From Streptomyces antarcticus (lineage in GTDB: Bacteria > Actinomycetota > Actinomycetes > Streptomycetales > Streptomycetaceae): a stretch of DNA of 64,000 bases. This document shows, piece by piece, positions 48,104-56,604 of the stretch. Positions within the stretch are counted from its first letter, which is position 1; each line of letters starts with the position of its first letter. The stretch covers positions 62,001 through 126,000 of the forward strand of contig NZ_JAPNLM010000007.1 in the NCBI RefSeq assembly GCF_026627255.1. Reading direction: 5' to 3'. The position numbers and the translations under genes were made by a program. Under the pieces are notes generated by a model that saw only the letters and a program-made list of their open reading frames with translations, ran no database searches and was not told the origin of the DNA.

Positions 48104-48874
48104 ATGAGGACGAACACGATCACCGCATCCAATCTCACCCGCGGGCTGCTGACCGCGGCGGTGTCCGCAGTCCTGATGGCCGGGGTCCAGCCCGCGACCG
48201 CGGCCGGGCCCGGTGACGGAGGCTGGAAGGGGGAGGGCGGGCTCACCCTGGACGCGACCGACAACACCAGGGTCGATGCCTACCTCAACCGGGCACGGGA
48301 GGCCGAGCGGTCGATCAGTACGGATGTACGCACCGCCGCCCTGGCCTCGGGAGCGGAACTCATCGGCTTCGACTCCCGGCTGAAATCCCCCGACTCCCTC
48401 AAGCGCAAGGTCGCCACCTCCCTCAAGGAACAACCCCAGCAGGACATCGAGGCTGTCCTCGCCCGCCTGAGCGACGCCGTCCGCTACACCCTGCAATGGC
48501 CCGACGACACCTACGCCCACGGGGTCACCACCGCATCGGTCCTCCTGTCCGCCTGGGGCAACGAGTCAACCAAGTGGTCCAACACCTGGGGTCGCACCGC
48601 CGGCTACAAGGGTCTCAACACAGGCTGGCGTGCACCGGGCTCCGGCCAGCTCTTCGAGGTCCAGTTCCACACCCCCGCGAGCAAGCACGCCCAGGAGGTC
48701 ACCCATCGTCTGTACGAGGAGCAGCGCCTTCCGTCCACTGGCCCCGCTCGTAAGAAGGAACTTCAGGCGCAGCAGGACGCGGTGTTCGCCGCTGTCCCCG
48801 CTCCCTCCGGTGCTGACCGGCTGACCGCGCCTGTGCGCCCCACGGCCCCGCTGACCGTCCCCGTGATGCGTTGA
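48104..48874 (+). CDS. Secreted nucleotide 3'-pyrophosphokinase (RelA/SpoT-like fold)
   Basis: A protein of 256 residues with a Sec signal (RGLLTAAVSAVLMAGVQPAT). The mature part carries SPDSLKRKVATSLKEQ, LSDAVRYTLQW, GYKGLNTGW (about 167) and FEVQFHT (about 184), which parallel the RxKxxxSxxxK, D-R, GYRSLH and VEIQIRT motifs of (p)ppGpp synthetase domains. Streptomyces are known to secrete an ATP nucleotide 3'-pyrophosphokinase that makes pNpp nucleotides, and this fits. It is a single gene beside an IS5 relic. A nuclease-like toxin is an alternative, but the RelA motif order favours the kinase. Confidence 0.65.
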   Translation: MRTNTITASNLTRGLLTAAVSAVLMAGVQPATAAGPGDGGWKGEGGLTLDATDNTRVDAYLNRAREAERSISTDVRTAALASGAELIGFDSRLKSPDSLKRKVATSLKEQPQQDIEAVLARLSDAVRYTLQWPDDTYAHGVTTASVLLSAWGNESTKWSNTWGRTAGYKGLNTGWRAPGSGQLFEVQFHTPASKHAQEVTHRLYEEQRLPSTGPARKKELQAQQDAVFAAVPAPSGADRLTAPVRPTAPLTVPVMR

Positions 48875-48887
48875 GGCTTCGGCCGTC

Positions 48888-49370
48888 CGGTTTACCACGG
48901 AGCCATTTCCGCAGGTCGGGAATGTCGTAGGCCTTGTCCGGGTGGAGGCGCTGGGGCTTGAAATGCAGGCCGCGGTGGGGGTCGTGTCTCGTTTGGTCGC
49001 CCGTGATCATGGGCTTCAGCGCGATGCTGTCGTGGGTGTTGGCGGCGGTGACGCCGACGAGGAGGGGCAGGCCGTTCGCGTCCGACAGGACGTGCATTTT
49101 GGAGCCCGGTTTACCCCGGTCCATGGGGCTTGGACCTGTGAGTTCGCCCTTTTTTGGCCCTCACATGGGCGGAGTCGAGGACGGCGCGGGAGAGGTCGAG
49201 GAGGCCGGCGTCATCCAGGCGGTGCAGGATCTCCTCGTGTAACCGCCCCCACACTCCAGCCCTCGACCAGATCAGGAACCGGCGGTGAGCCGTCGACTTC
49301 GATATCCCGAAACAGGGCGGCAGGGCCCGCCAGGCGCAACGCACGCCGGGGGCGCGCGGGCCGTCCCCGT
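48888..49370 (-). pseudogene. IS5-family transposase relic with frameshift
   Basis: The minus strand shows LPPCFGISKSTAHRRFLIWS, then GRLHEEILHRLDDAGLLDLS and SAHVRAKKG in one frame. It then shows MDRGKPGSKMHVLSDANGLP, NTHDSIALKPMI and LHPDKAYDIPDLRKWLRGK in another. The shift lies near 49.13 kb. The C-terminal catalytic end is missing. Confidence 0.8.
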
Positions 49371-49492
49371 GCGCCGCGCGGGACATGACGTGCGCCCGCC
49401 GATGCATCGGCCCACCCGGTCGGCACCCTTGGCATGTCCACGCCTTGGATCGTGGAATGGTCGCAAAAAGGCGCTGCGGAAGGAGCCGTGTA

Positions 49493-50128
49493 GTGATCAA
49501 TACCTCCGAGACCCTGGCCGTGCAGACGATCGAGAACTTTCTCACCCCCGACGAGACCACTCAGGTCACCAAGATCGTGGACGACCAGCTCGCCGCCACC
49601 GGCTGGGTGCCCGCCCGGCCCAGCGAGGGACTGACCCCGCCCGAGGCGGCGCAGGAGATCCTCACGGCAGCGATCCGGCGGGCCATGCCCGTTATCCGGC
49701 GCGCCTTTCCGTCCGCGCTCTCCGTTGCCCCGTGGCTCTATCACGACCTGAAGCCCGGGGACCAGATTCGCTCGCATGTGCACGGCATGGGCGACCCGGA
49801 GGCGCGCCCCGTGCGTCTGGCTCGTGTGGTGTTCAACCTTCAGGATGCCGAGAGCGGGGGCGAGTTCTACCTCGACACCAGTGCCTGTGAGGAGCTCTGG
49901 AACGACCGGGTGGCCGGCCCCGGCGGGGTGTTCGAGGCCGGCAGCCGGTTCGTGCACGAGATCACCGCCCGCTCGGGCCCGGTCGACCTGGGTGCCATCG
50001 CGGCCACCCGCTGGATCTGCCGCCCGCCGGCCGGCACCACTCTGGTGTACGGGGCGCAGCTGATCCACGGAGTCACTCCGGTGACTGCCGGCCGGTGCCG
50101 CAAGCTCATCACGGATCTCTGCGCGTGA
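49493..50128 (+). CDS. Putative 2-oxoglutarate/Fe(II) oxygenase
   Basis: A protein of 211 residues resembling prolyl-hydroxylase-like 2OG oxygenases: FLTPDETTQVTKIVDDQLA near the start, YHDLKPGDQIRSHVHGMGD (probable first metal His and acidic residue, not a strict HxD), ARVVFNLQDAESGGEFYLD, and LIHGVTPVTAGRCRKL with the distal His and the 2OG-binding Arg. The GTG has GGAAGGAG 7 nt upstream. Its stop abuts the convergent ATP-grasp gene. It probably hydroxylates an intermediate or amino acid of this small locus. Confidence 0.6.
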   Translation: MINTSETLAVQTIENFLTPDETTQVTKIVDDQLAATGWVPARPSEGLTPPEAAQEILTAAIRRAMPVIRRAFPSALSVAPWLYHDLKPGDQIRSHVHGMGDPEARPVRLARVVFNLQDAESGGEFYLDTSACEELWNDRVAGPGGVFEAGSRFVHEITARSGPVDLGAIAATRWICRPPAGTTLVYGAQLIHGVTPVTAGRCRKLITDLCA

Positions 50129-51358
50129 TCAGGTGTCGGCCAGTGGTGCCACGGTCGGGTTGGCGCCCAGAGCGTCCAGGCCGTGGTCCAGCCGGCCGAC
50201 GGCGGACTCGACCGGTACCAGCAGCGTGCCGGATGGCAGGCCGCGCAGCCAGGCGCGTGCGGGCGCGGCATGGGCGGGAGGAATGGCGAGCACGGCCTTG
50301 TGGAAGCCGGACGTGTACGGGCCGGGGAAGCCGGGGTTGGCGGTGAACGCGGTCAGCGCCGTGCCTGCAGGTGGGGGCGGCAGTGTGGTTCCGTTCGCCA
50401 CCGGCACCTCCAGGGCCACCTGCTCGGCGCGGGTGCGCGCGGGGAGGAGGCTGTGGAGCACGGCCTGCGCATGCGCGTGGTGCGGGTCGGTGCCCGTGCT
50501 GGTCCAGCTCATGTTGGATACGCCGCCGAATCGGCCGTTGAGTTCGATGAGGTTCAGTCGTCCTTCCCGGGTCACGGCGAAGTCGATCTGCCATGGCCCC
50601 ACCGGCCGGAAGTGCGTCGCGATGTCCCGTATGACGGCGGCCAGAGCGGCGGCGGCATCCTCGGGAAGCGCGGCGGGCTGCACCCTGGCCCGCCGGCCCG
50701 GGGCGCAGGCGCTGTCGAGGGTTCCCAGGGAGGCTACCGGCCAGGCGACGGTACCGGAGGGGAGGGTGAGCAGTTCGACGGCGAACTCCTCTCCCTGGAC
50801 GGCCTGTTGCACGAGCACGGGGTACGTGAGGCCGGCGGCGACCGCGGCGAGCCGCGACGGGTCGGAGATGAAGTGGCGTCCCGCGAAGGACTCGGTGCGG
50901 GCTTTCTTGACGAGCAGGGGGAAGCCGACCTTCCGGGCCGCAGGGGCCAGTTGCCCGGGGCCGTCGCAGACGATCGCGGCCGGGGCCGGCCAGCCGCGCT
51001 GGACCGCGTACCGGTGCAGCGCCACCTTGTCGCAGGCCAGTGCGGCGAACTTCTTCGAATGCACGGGCATGTGGCGGTCCCCGTCACGCAGTCTCGCGCC
51101 TAAACGGGCGTACAGGGCGAGCATCTGCTCCTGTCCGGGGGAGGCCATATTGGGAACGACCGTGTCTGCCCGGTATCTCTCCAGCACGAACATCAGGGTT
51201 TCTTCCGTCAGGTCCGGGGGCAGTGGGGCGCACGTCACCTCGGGGCGTAGAAAGCCCGTGAGATCCCCGAACCCGAGCACCGTCACGTCCGCGCCGGACC
51301 GCTCCAGGACCGGCACCAGCCGGTCCACCCGGAATTCGCCCAGAACGAGTACGCGCAT
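50129..51358 (-). CDS. ATP-grasp carboxylate-amine ligase
   Basis: A protein of 409 residues. An N-terminal Rossmann-like domain (MRVLVLGEFRVDRLVPVLE) is followed by an ATP-grasp fold: CDKVALHRYAVQRGWPAP, GFPLLVKKARTESFAGRH (ATP-binding lysines), VLVQQAVQGEEFAVELL, and QIDFAVTREGRLNLIELNGR with metal-binding Asp and Glu. A C-terminal domain follows. Such enzymes form amides through acyl-phosphates. Next to enzymes for a hydroxybenzoate or anthranilate it may join that acid to an amine, taking the place of an NRPS. It shares a leftward unit with the isochorismatase 64 bp upstream. Confidence 0.82.
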   Translation of the reverse strand: MRVLVLGEFRVDRLVPVLERSGADVTVLGFGDLTGFLRPEVTCAPLPPDLTEETLMFVLERYRADTVVPNMASPGQEQMLALYARLGARLRDGDRHMPVHSKKFAALACDKVALHRYAVQRGWPAPAAIVCDGPGQLAPAARKVGFPLLVKKARTESFAGRHFISDPSRLAAVAAGLTYPVLVQQAVQGEEFAVELLTLPSGTVAWPVASLGTLDSACAPGRRARVQPAALPEDAAAALAAVIRDIATHFRPVGPWQIDFAVTREGRLNLIELNGRFGGVSNMSWTSTGTDPHHAHAQAVLHSLLPARTRAEQVALEVPVANGTTLPPPPAGTALTAFTANPGFPGPYTSGFHKAVLAIPPAHAAPARAWLRGLPSGTLLVPVESAVGRLDHGLDALGANPTVAPLADT

Positions 51359-51422
51359 CGTCTCTCCTACCGCTGGTCGAACAACGCGAGGGCGTTTCGG
51401 GGCCGATTGTGGCGACGGTCCG

Positions 51423-52100
51423 TCACGGATGGCCGCTGATCAGGGCGGGGCCGGTTCGCGGTTCGGGCCTGGCGGACAGGCGGAGCACCTCGTCCGTGAC
51501 GGTCACGCCGGCGCAGCAGTCCGCCGCGTAGCGCAGCGCCTGCCAGTGCCGCTCCTTGTCGAAGTCGGCCATCGCATCGGCTACGAGGAAAGGCTGGACT
51601 CCGCGGGCGAAGGCATCCGTGGCCGTGAGCAGGCAGCCCAGATGGGCGTACACCCCGGTGATCAGCATCTGGTCGCGTCCCCGCGCGGCGAGTACATCGT
51701 CCAGGTCGGTGCCGTGGAACGCGCTGTAGCGGTGCTTGGTGACGACCGTGTCCCCTGGTGTGGGAGCGAGGGGCGCGGTGATCTGGTCGTCGTCGGGCCG
51801 GCCGCCCAGGCCCGGCCCCCAGAAGTCCACCAGCAGACCTCGCGCGGAGGCGGGCTGGCTGGACGGCTGCGCCGTGTAGATGACGGGGACGCCGGCTTGA
51901 CGACAGGCGGTGAGCAGGCGGCGGATGTTGGCGGTGGCCGGTCCGGCAGGGCCGGTCTGGGCGAAGGCACGCAGGAAGTAGTTCTGCATGTCGTGCACGA
52001 GAAGAACCGCTCTCCCGGGGTCGGGAGCCCAGGTCACACGGTTGAGGGAGAGACAGCGTGCATCGGGTAGTTCGTAGGGTGCGATGTGAGGCAAAGACAT
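51423..52100 (-). CDS. Isochorismatase, PhzD-like (DHHA synthase type)
   Basis: A protein of 225 residues matching PhzD along its length: start region IAPYELPDARCLSLNRVTWA, RAVLLVHDMQNYFLRAF with the catalytic Asp, IYTAQPSSQP, LVDFWGPGL, TKHRYSAFHGTDLDD with the catalytic Lys, GVYAHLGCLLTATDAFARG and PFLVADAMADF. PhzD hydrolyses 2-amino-2-deoxyisochorismate to dihydro-3-hydroxyanthranilate, and the family also cleaves isochorismate. Since the locus has an isochorismate-synthase-like gene and no glutamine amidotransferase, isochorismate may be the substrate. It is divergent from the SDR gene. Confidence 0.9.
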   Translation of the reverse strand: MSLPHIAPYELPDARCLSLNRVTWAPDPGRAVLLVHDMQNYFLRAFAQTGPAGPATANIRRLLTACRQAGVPVIYTAQPSSQPASARGLLVDFWGPGLGGRPDDDQITAPLAPTPGDTVVTKHRYSAFHGTDLDDVLAARGRDQMLITGVYAHLGCLLTATDAFARGVQPFLVADAMADFDKERHWQALRYAADCCAGVTVTDEVLRLSARPEPRTGPALISGHP

Positions 52101-52218
52101 CCGTCACTCCCCGCGCAGGGTGTATCCCGCCGTCCCCGTACGGCGGCGTCCGCCCGCGATTGTGCCCCTGCCGCGGCGTCACCGCCCAGGGCGCGCGGAC
52201 GGCGCACGGCGGGCCGGC
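52101..52218. promoter_or_regulatory. Divergent promoter region of the aryl-acid locus
   Basis: A 118-bp gap between the isochorismatase (left) and the SDR gene (right). It should drive both arms of the small locus. No clear boxes were recognised. Confidence 0.4.
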
Positions 52219-52986
52219 ATGCGCCTGACGGGCCTGGAGGGGATCACGGCGGTCGTGACCGGCGCCGCAGGCGGCATCGGCGCCCGCGTCGTTGAGTACC
52301 TGGCCGCCGAAGGTGCGGCCGTCGCAGCAGTGGACACCGCCCCAGTCGCGAAGGAGGACGCGTTCGGATCCCGCGTCACACACCACACCGCGGACGTCGC
52401 CGACGCCACGGCGGCCGAGTGGATCCTTGACCAGGTGGAGGCCGACCACGGTCCCGTGGGCGTGCTGGTCAACGTGGCCGGAGTCCTTCACACCGGCCCC
52501 CTGCTGTCCCTTACCGACCAGGCATGGCAGGAAATGCTCACGGCCAACGCAACAGGTGTACTTACCTGGTCAAGGGCAGTGGTCCGGCGCATGACACCGC
52601 ATCACCGAGGCTGTGTCATCACGGTCGCCTCCAACAGCGCGGGCACTCCACGAGCCGGTATGGCCGCCTACGCGGCGTCCAAGGCGGCCGCCAGCGCCCT
52701 GACGCTCGGCCTTGGTCTGGAGGTCGCCCGGCTCGGCATTCGCTGCAACGTGGTCTGTCCCGGCTCCACCGACACTGCCATGCTCCACCGTATGGCCCCC
52801 ACCCCCGAGGCCATGGACGCCGTCGTGCACGGCGACCCGGCGGCGTTCCGCGTCGGCATCCCGCTCGGCCGAGTCGCGGACCCCGGGGACGTCGCCGCGG
52901 CCGTGGTCTTCCTCGCCTCCGAGCAGGCACGTCACATCACTCTGCACAGCCTCTACGTGGACGGCGGAGCCGCCCTGCACGGGTGA
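52219..52986 (+). CDS. SDR dehydrogenase, EntA/DhbA-like
   Basis: A classical SDR of 255 residues: TGAAGGIGARVVEYLA (NAD binding), NVAGVLHTGPLLSL, ASNSAGTPRAGMAAYAASKA (Ser, Tyr and Lys of the active site) and CNVVCPGSTDTAML. Its neighbours suggest oxidation of 2,3-dihydro-2,3-dihydroxybenzoate, or of dihydro-3-hydroxyanthranilate, to the aromatic acid. The ATG was chosen directly before the first beta strand. An in-frame start 33 codons earlier would add a Pro/Arg-rich non-conserved stretch. It is followed 24 nt later by the isochorismate synthase. Confidence 0.82.
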   Translation: MRLTGLEGITAVVTGAAGGIGARVVEYLAAEGAAVAAVDTAPVAKEDAFGSRVTHHTADVADATAAEWILDQVEADHGPVGVLVNVAGVLHTGPLLSLTDQAWQEMLTANATGVLTWSRAVVRRMTPHHRGCVITVASNSAGTPRAGMAAYAASKAAASALTLGLGLEVARLGIRCNVVCPGSTDTAMLHRMAPTPEAMDAVVHGDPAAFRVGIPLGRVADPGDVAAAVVFLASEQARHITLHSLYVDGGAALHG

Positions 52987-53010
52987 CCACCTCAAGGAGG
53001 TGCCAAGAAG

Positions 53011-54270
53011 ATGTCCCCGCACACCCATCCCGACGCAACCGAAACCGGGCACTGGCTCCTGTCGGCACCGGGTCTCACCCTCACCGCCCGAGGCGGCGAC
53101 CGCCTGCCCGTGCACGACGGCCCAGGCCAGTTCCGCAGACTCGCCGCCAGCGCGGAGAGCGCCCTGCGCGCAAGCCCGGCGGGCGCCGTCATAGTCGGCG
53201 CCGTGCCGTTCGACGAATCCATCCCGGCGCACCTTGTCCTCACCCGCCTCGAACGCCACCCACATCGGCCGGCCAGACGGTCGGATCTCGTGCGCTCCTT
53301 ACAGGACCCCGATCTTCAACTGCCATCAGTCGCCCCACACACCGCCGATGCGCCCAGGTCACAGCCCCCGCCGCTACCGGAACCCCCGCCGGCCGCCTAC
53401 CTCGCCGCCGTCCGCGACATCCTGGCCGAGATCGACGCCGGCACCGTCAGCAAGGTGGTGCTGGCACGTAGCCTCCGCATACCCCTCGACGGCAGCTACG
53501 ACCACAGGCACCTGGTCCCCGCGCTCACCGCAGCCCTCGGCCGTAAAGAGCCGGCCGGCCACCTCTTCTCCGTCAGCCTGCCGCCGCCGCACCCGGGAGC
53601 CACACCGCCGGTGCTCATCGGCGCGACACCGGAGACACTGCTCCGGCGCACCGGCGACCTCCTCACTCTCAACCCCCTGGCCGGGACCATCGCCCGGCAC
53701 CCGAACCCCGCCGTGGACCGCGCCAGGGCCGCCGCACTCCTGCGTTCCGGCAAGGACCGCGCCGAACACCAGCACGTCATCGACGCCCTCCGCCACCGGC
53801 TCCGTCCCTGCTGCCGGACCCTCGACATCCCTGCCGAACCCCGCCTCCACGCCACCAGCCGCCTGTGGCACCTGTCCACACCCATCCGCGCCCGGCTGCG
53901 CCACCCGGCACCGTCCGCACTCGCACTGGCCACCGCCCTCCACCCCACACCCGCCGTATGCGGCACACCCGCCCCCGGCGCCGCCGACCTCATCCGGGCA
54001 CTCGAACCCATACCACGCCGCTACTTCTCCGGGCTGGTCGGCTGGATGGACCAGCAAGGAGACGGCCACTGGGTCATCGCTCTGCGCTGCGGCGAGCTGG
54101 ACCCGTCCGGCCTCCGCGTCTTCGCGGGCGCCGGAATCGTCACCGGCTCCAGCCCCGAATCGGAACTCGCCGAGACCGAGACGAAACTCGCCACCATGCT
54201 CGGCGCCATCGAAGAGGCCCGATCCGGCCTGCCGCAGCCCGTCGCCACCCCAGGAGGACACCCATCGTGA
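53011..54270 (+). CDS. Isochorismate synthase (DhbC/EntC-like)
   Basis: A protein of 419 residues with the chorismate-binding fold in its C-terminal two thirds: VSKVVLARSLRIPLDG, IGATPETLLRR, LNPLAGTIAR, SGKDRAEHQHVIDALRHRL, LHPTPAVCGTPAPGAADLI, and FSGLVGWMDQQGDGHW plus VFAGAGIVTGSSPESE with the Mg-binding Glu. There is no glutamine amidotransferase domain as in PhzE or anthranilate synthase, so chorismate to isochorismate is the likely step. AAGGAGGTG lies upstream of the ATG. Codon 97 is TTA (53299-53301), implying bldA control. Its stop overlaps the methyltransferase GTG. Confidence 0.85.
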   Translation: MSPHTHPDATETGHWLLSAPGLTLTARGGDRLPVHDGPGQFRRLAASAESALRASPAGAVIVGAVPFDESIPAHLVLTRLERHPHRPARRSDLVRSLQDPDLQLPSVAPHTADAPRSQPPPLPEPPPAAYLAAVRDILAEIDAGTVSKVVLARSLRIPLDGSYDHRHLVPALTAALGRKEPAGHLFSVSLPPPHPGATPPVLIGATPETLLRRTGDLLTLNPLAGTIARHPNPAVDRARAAALLRSGKDRAEHQHVIDALRHRLRPCCRTLDIPAEPRLHATSRLWHLSTPIRARLRHPAPSALALATALHPTPAVCGTPAPGAADLIRALEPIPRRYFSGLVGWMDQQGDGHWVIALRCGELDPSGLRVFAGAGIVTGSSPESELAETETKLATMLGAIEEARSGLPQPVATPGGHPS

Positions 54271-54956
54271 GCAGCGCTCCCGTTCCGTACGACGGCATCA
54301 AGACCGTCCCCCTCACCCGCGACGTGTATGACTACGTCCTGGCGCAGTCCGAACCTCCGACCGAGGTGCAGAGGCGGCTGGCGGCAAAAACACGCGCCCT
54401 CGGCCCGCTCGCCGTCATGCAGGTGCCGCATGAACAGGCGGTCCTGCTCACGCTGCTCGCACGGCTCGTCGACGCGCGAAGGATCGTGGAGGTGGGAACC
54501 TTCACCGGCTATTCCACGCTCGCCCTCGCAGCCGGACTGGCCCCCGGCGGCACGGTGATCACCTGCGACATCTCAGCGGAGTGGACCTCCGCAGCCCGCG
54601 AGGCATGGAAGGAGGCCGCGGTGGACCATCTCATCGACCAACGGCTCGGTCCCGGACTCGACACCATCACCGCCCTGCCTTCGGACTGCGACCTCGACCT
54701 GGTCTTCCTCGACGCCGACAAGCCCAACTACCGGGCGTACTGGGACCAGCTCGTGCCACGTGTCCGCCCGGGCGGACTACTGCTCGCCGACAACGTCCTC
54801 TACCAGGGACAAGCCCACCGCGCCGACGCCACCGGCACAGCCCTCGCAGTAAGCGAGTTCAACGCCCACGTACGCGCCGACCCGCGCGTGGAATCCCTCG
54901 TGCTCCCCATCGCTGACGGACTCACACTCGCCCGCAAACGGTCCCCGGCAGCCTGA
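54267..54956 (+). CDS. SAM-dependent O-methyltransferase (catechol/caffeoyl-CoA type)
   Basis: A protein of 229 residues of the class I cation-dependent O-methyltransferase family: LGPLAVMQVPHEQAVLLTLL, the SAM motif EVGTFTGYSTLALAAGL, ITCDISAEW, LVFLDADKPNYRAYWDQL with the metal Asp, and GGLLLADNVLYQG. These enzymes methylate vicinal diols, matching a 2,3-dihydroxybenzoate-type product of the genes before it. The GTG overlaps the upstream stop, with AGGAGGA before it. Confidence 0.87.
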   Translation: MSSAPVPYDGIKTVPLTRDVYDYVLAQSEPPTEVQRRLAAKTRALGPLAVMQVPHEQAVLLTLLARLVDARRIVEVGTFTGYSTLALAAGLAPGGTVITCDISAEWTSAAREAWKEAAVDHLIDQRLGPGLDTITALPSDCDLDLVFLDADKPNYRAYWDQLVPRVRPGGLLLADNVLYQGQAHRADATGTALAVSEFNAHVRADPRVESLVLPIADGLTLARKRSPAA

Positions 54957-55023
54957 GCCGGTACCCGCCAGGACAGCAGCGCGGCCCGAGCACCGCCCAC
55001 CTCACCGGAGAAGGAGGGCCCGC

Positions 55024-56559
55024 ATGGAGACGGACACGACGGATACCGACGTGCTCGTCGTCGGCGCCGGACCCACCGGCCTGTTCCTCGCCGCCGAGCT
55101 GGCGCTGGCCGGCGTACGGACCCGCGTCGTCGAACGGCGTACCGAGCCGCAGCGCGACTCACGCGCCCTGAACCTGCACCCGCGCAGCCTCGAGCTGATG
55201 GACCAGCGCGGCCTGGCCGACCGGTTCCTGGCCCTCGGCAGGACCGTCCCCGGCTGGCAGTTCGCCGCCACCCTCAGGACGCCACTCGACTTCTCCGCCC
55301 TGCCATCCCGGCACCCGCACGCCCTGCTCCTGGCTCAGTCGCGCACCGAGGCACTGCTGGAGGAACGGGCACGTGAACTCGGTGTCGAGATCCACCGCGG
55401 CCATGAAGTGACGGCCCTTCGGCAGAACGCGGAAGGCATCGAAGCAGACATACACGGTCCCGACGGTCCGGCCACGATCCGTGCCGCCTACGCGGCCGGA
55501 TGCGACGGCGCACGCAGCCTCGTCCGCCAAACCGCCGGCATCGCCTTCCCGGGAACGGACGAGTCGTTCACAGCAATGGTGGGAGACTTCACCGCCGTCG
55601 ACCACAAGGACATCGACCAGGCCCGCCGGCACGGCGTCCTCGTCGCACGGCTCGAACCCAACCTGACCCGGTTCGTCGTCATGGACCCCGAACGCATGCG
55701 GGTACCGTCCACCGAACCGGTCACACCGGACGAATTCCATACCGCGCTCGTGCGCGTGTGCGGCACCACCTGCGGCACCGGCCGGCCCACCTGGCTGTCC
55801 AGGTTCGGCAACGCCACCCGCCTCGCCGAACGCTACCGCTCCGGCCGCCTGCTCCTGGCCGGCGACGCCGCCCACATCCACTTCCCCGTCGGCGCCCAAG
55901 GCCTCAACACCGGCCTTCAGGACGCGATGAACCTCGGATGGAAACTCGCCGCGGAAATCCAGGGCTGGGCCACACCGGGCCTGCTCGACACCTACCACAC
56001 CGAGCGCCACCCGGTGGGCAGGGCAGTCACCGAACGGACCGAAGCACAGACACTCCTGGTCGAACTGCCCCTGGTAGAGCGCTACCGCCGCCCCGCCACG
56101 CTCCTGTGCAAACTGCTGGACGACCTACTCGGGCTGGACGAGGTCAATCGACGCCTGGCCGGACACCTCTCCGCCATCGACACCGCCTACCCCCCGGCCG
56201 ACCAAGCAGCACACCCGCTGACAGGCCGTCGCATGCCCGACACGACACTGACCCTGCCAGGCGGACGGCAGACCAGGCCCAGCGAACTCCAGCACGATGG
56301 CCGCTTCGCCCTGCTTCACCTGCGCGACACCACAGCACCGCACACCCTCGCACCTCCCATACAGAGCCTGATGCCGCCCGGACCGGTCAAGGCAGTGAAC
56401 GCCACAGCCGACGAGAAGGACACTGGTCTCAACGGCATCACCGAGGTACTCATCCGCCCGGACGGACATGTCGCCTGGGCAACCTCCACGACAGACCCCC
56501 GCGCCCTTGCCACGGAACGGTCCCTGGCATTCGACATGTGGATACGCACCCCCTCCTGA
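55024..56559 (+). CDS. FAD-dependent aromatic monooxygenase
   Basis: A protein of 511 residues of the PF01494 group: VVGAGPTGLFLAAELALAG (FAD binding), CDGARSLVRQTAGIAFPGTD (DG motif) and GRLLLAGDAAHIHFPVGAQG (GD motif), with a C-terminal thioredoxin-like part ending LIRPDGHVAWATS. Relatives hydroxylate aromatic rings or oxidise polyketide intermediates. As the last gene of the rightward arm it probably hydroxylates the aryl acid or its amide. AAGGAGGG lies before the ATG. A truncated integrase follows on the other strand. Confidence 0.87.
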   Translation: METDTTDTDVLVVGAGPTGLFLAAELALAGVRTRVVERRTEPQRDSRALNLHPRSLELMDQRGLADRFLALGRTVPGWQFAATLRTPLDFSALPSRHPHALLLAQSRTEALLEERARELGVEIHRGHEVTALRQNAEGIEADIHGPDGPATIRAAYAAGCDGARSLVRQTAGIAFPGTDESFTAMVGDFTAVDHKDIDQARRHGVLVARLEPNLTRFVVMDPERMRVPSTEPVTPDEFHTALVRVCGTTCGTGRPTWLSRFGNATRLAERYRSGRLLLAGDAAHIHFPVGAQGLNTGLQDAMNLGWKLAAEIQGWATPGLLDTYHTERHPVGRAVTERTEAQTLLVELPLVERYRRPATLLCKLLDDLLGLDEVNRRLAGHLSAIDTAYPPADQAAHPLTGRRMPDTTLTLPGGRQTRPSELQHDGRFALLHLRDTTAPHTLAPPIQSLMPPGPVKAVNATADEKDTGLNGITEVLIRPDGHVAWATSTTDPRALATERSLAFDMWIRTPS

Positions 56560-56604
56560 GGCAACGTAGATCCGGATGCGCTGGAGAACGTAGAGCCGAC
56601 AACT

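Noticed and set aside
51423..54270. Phenazine biosynthesis locus
   Set aside because: Only the PhzD-like step is present. PhzE (amidotransferase-containing), PhzB, PhzF and PhzG are absent, and the chorismate enzyme is of the isochorismate synthase type.
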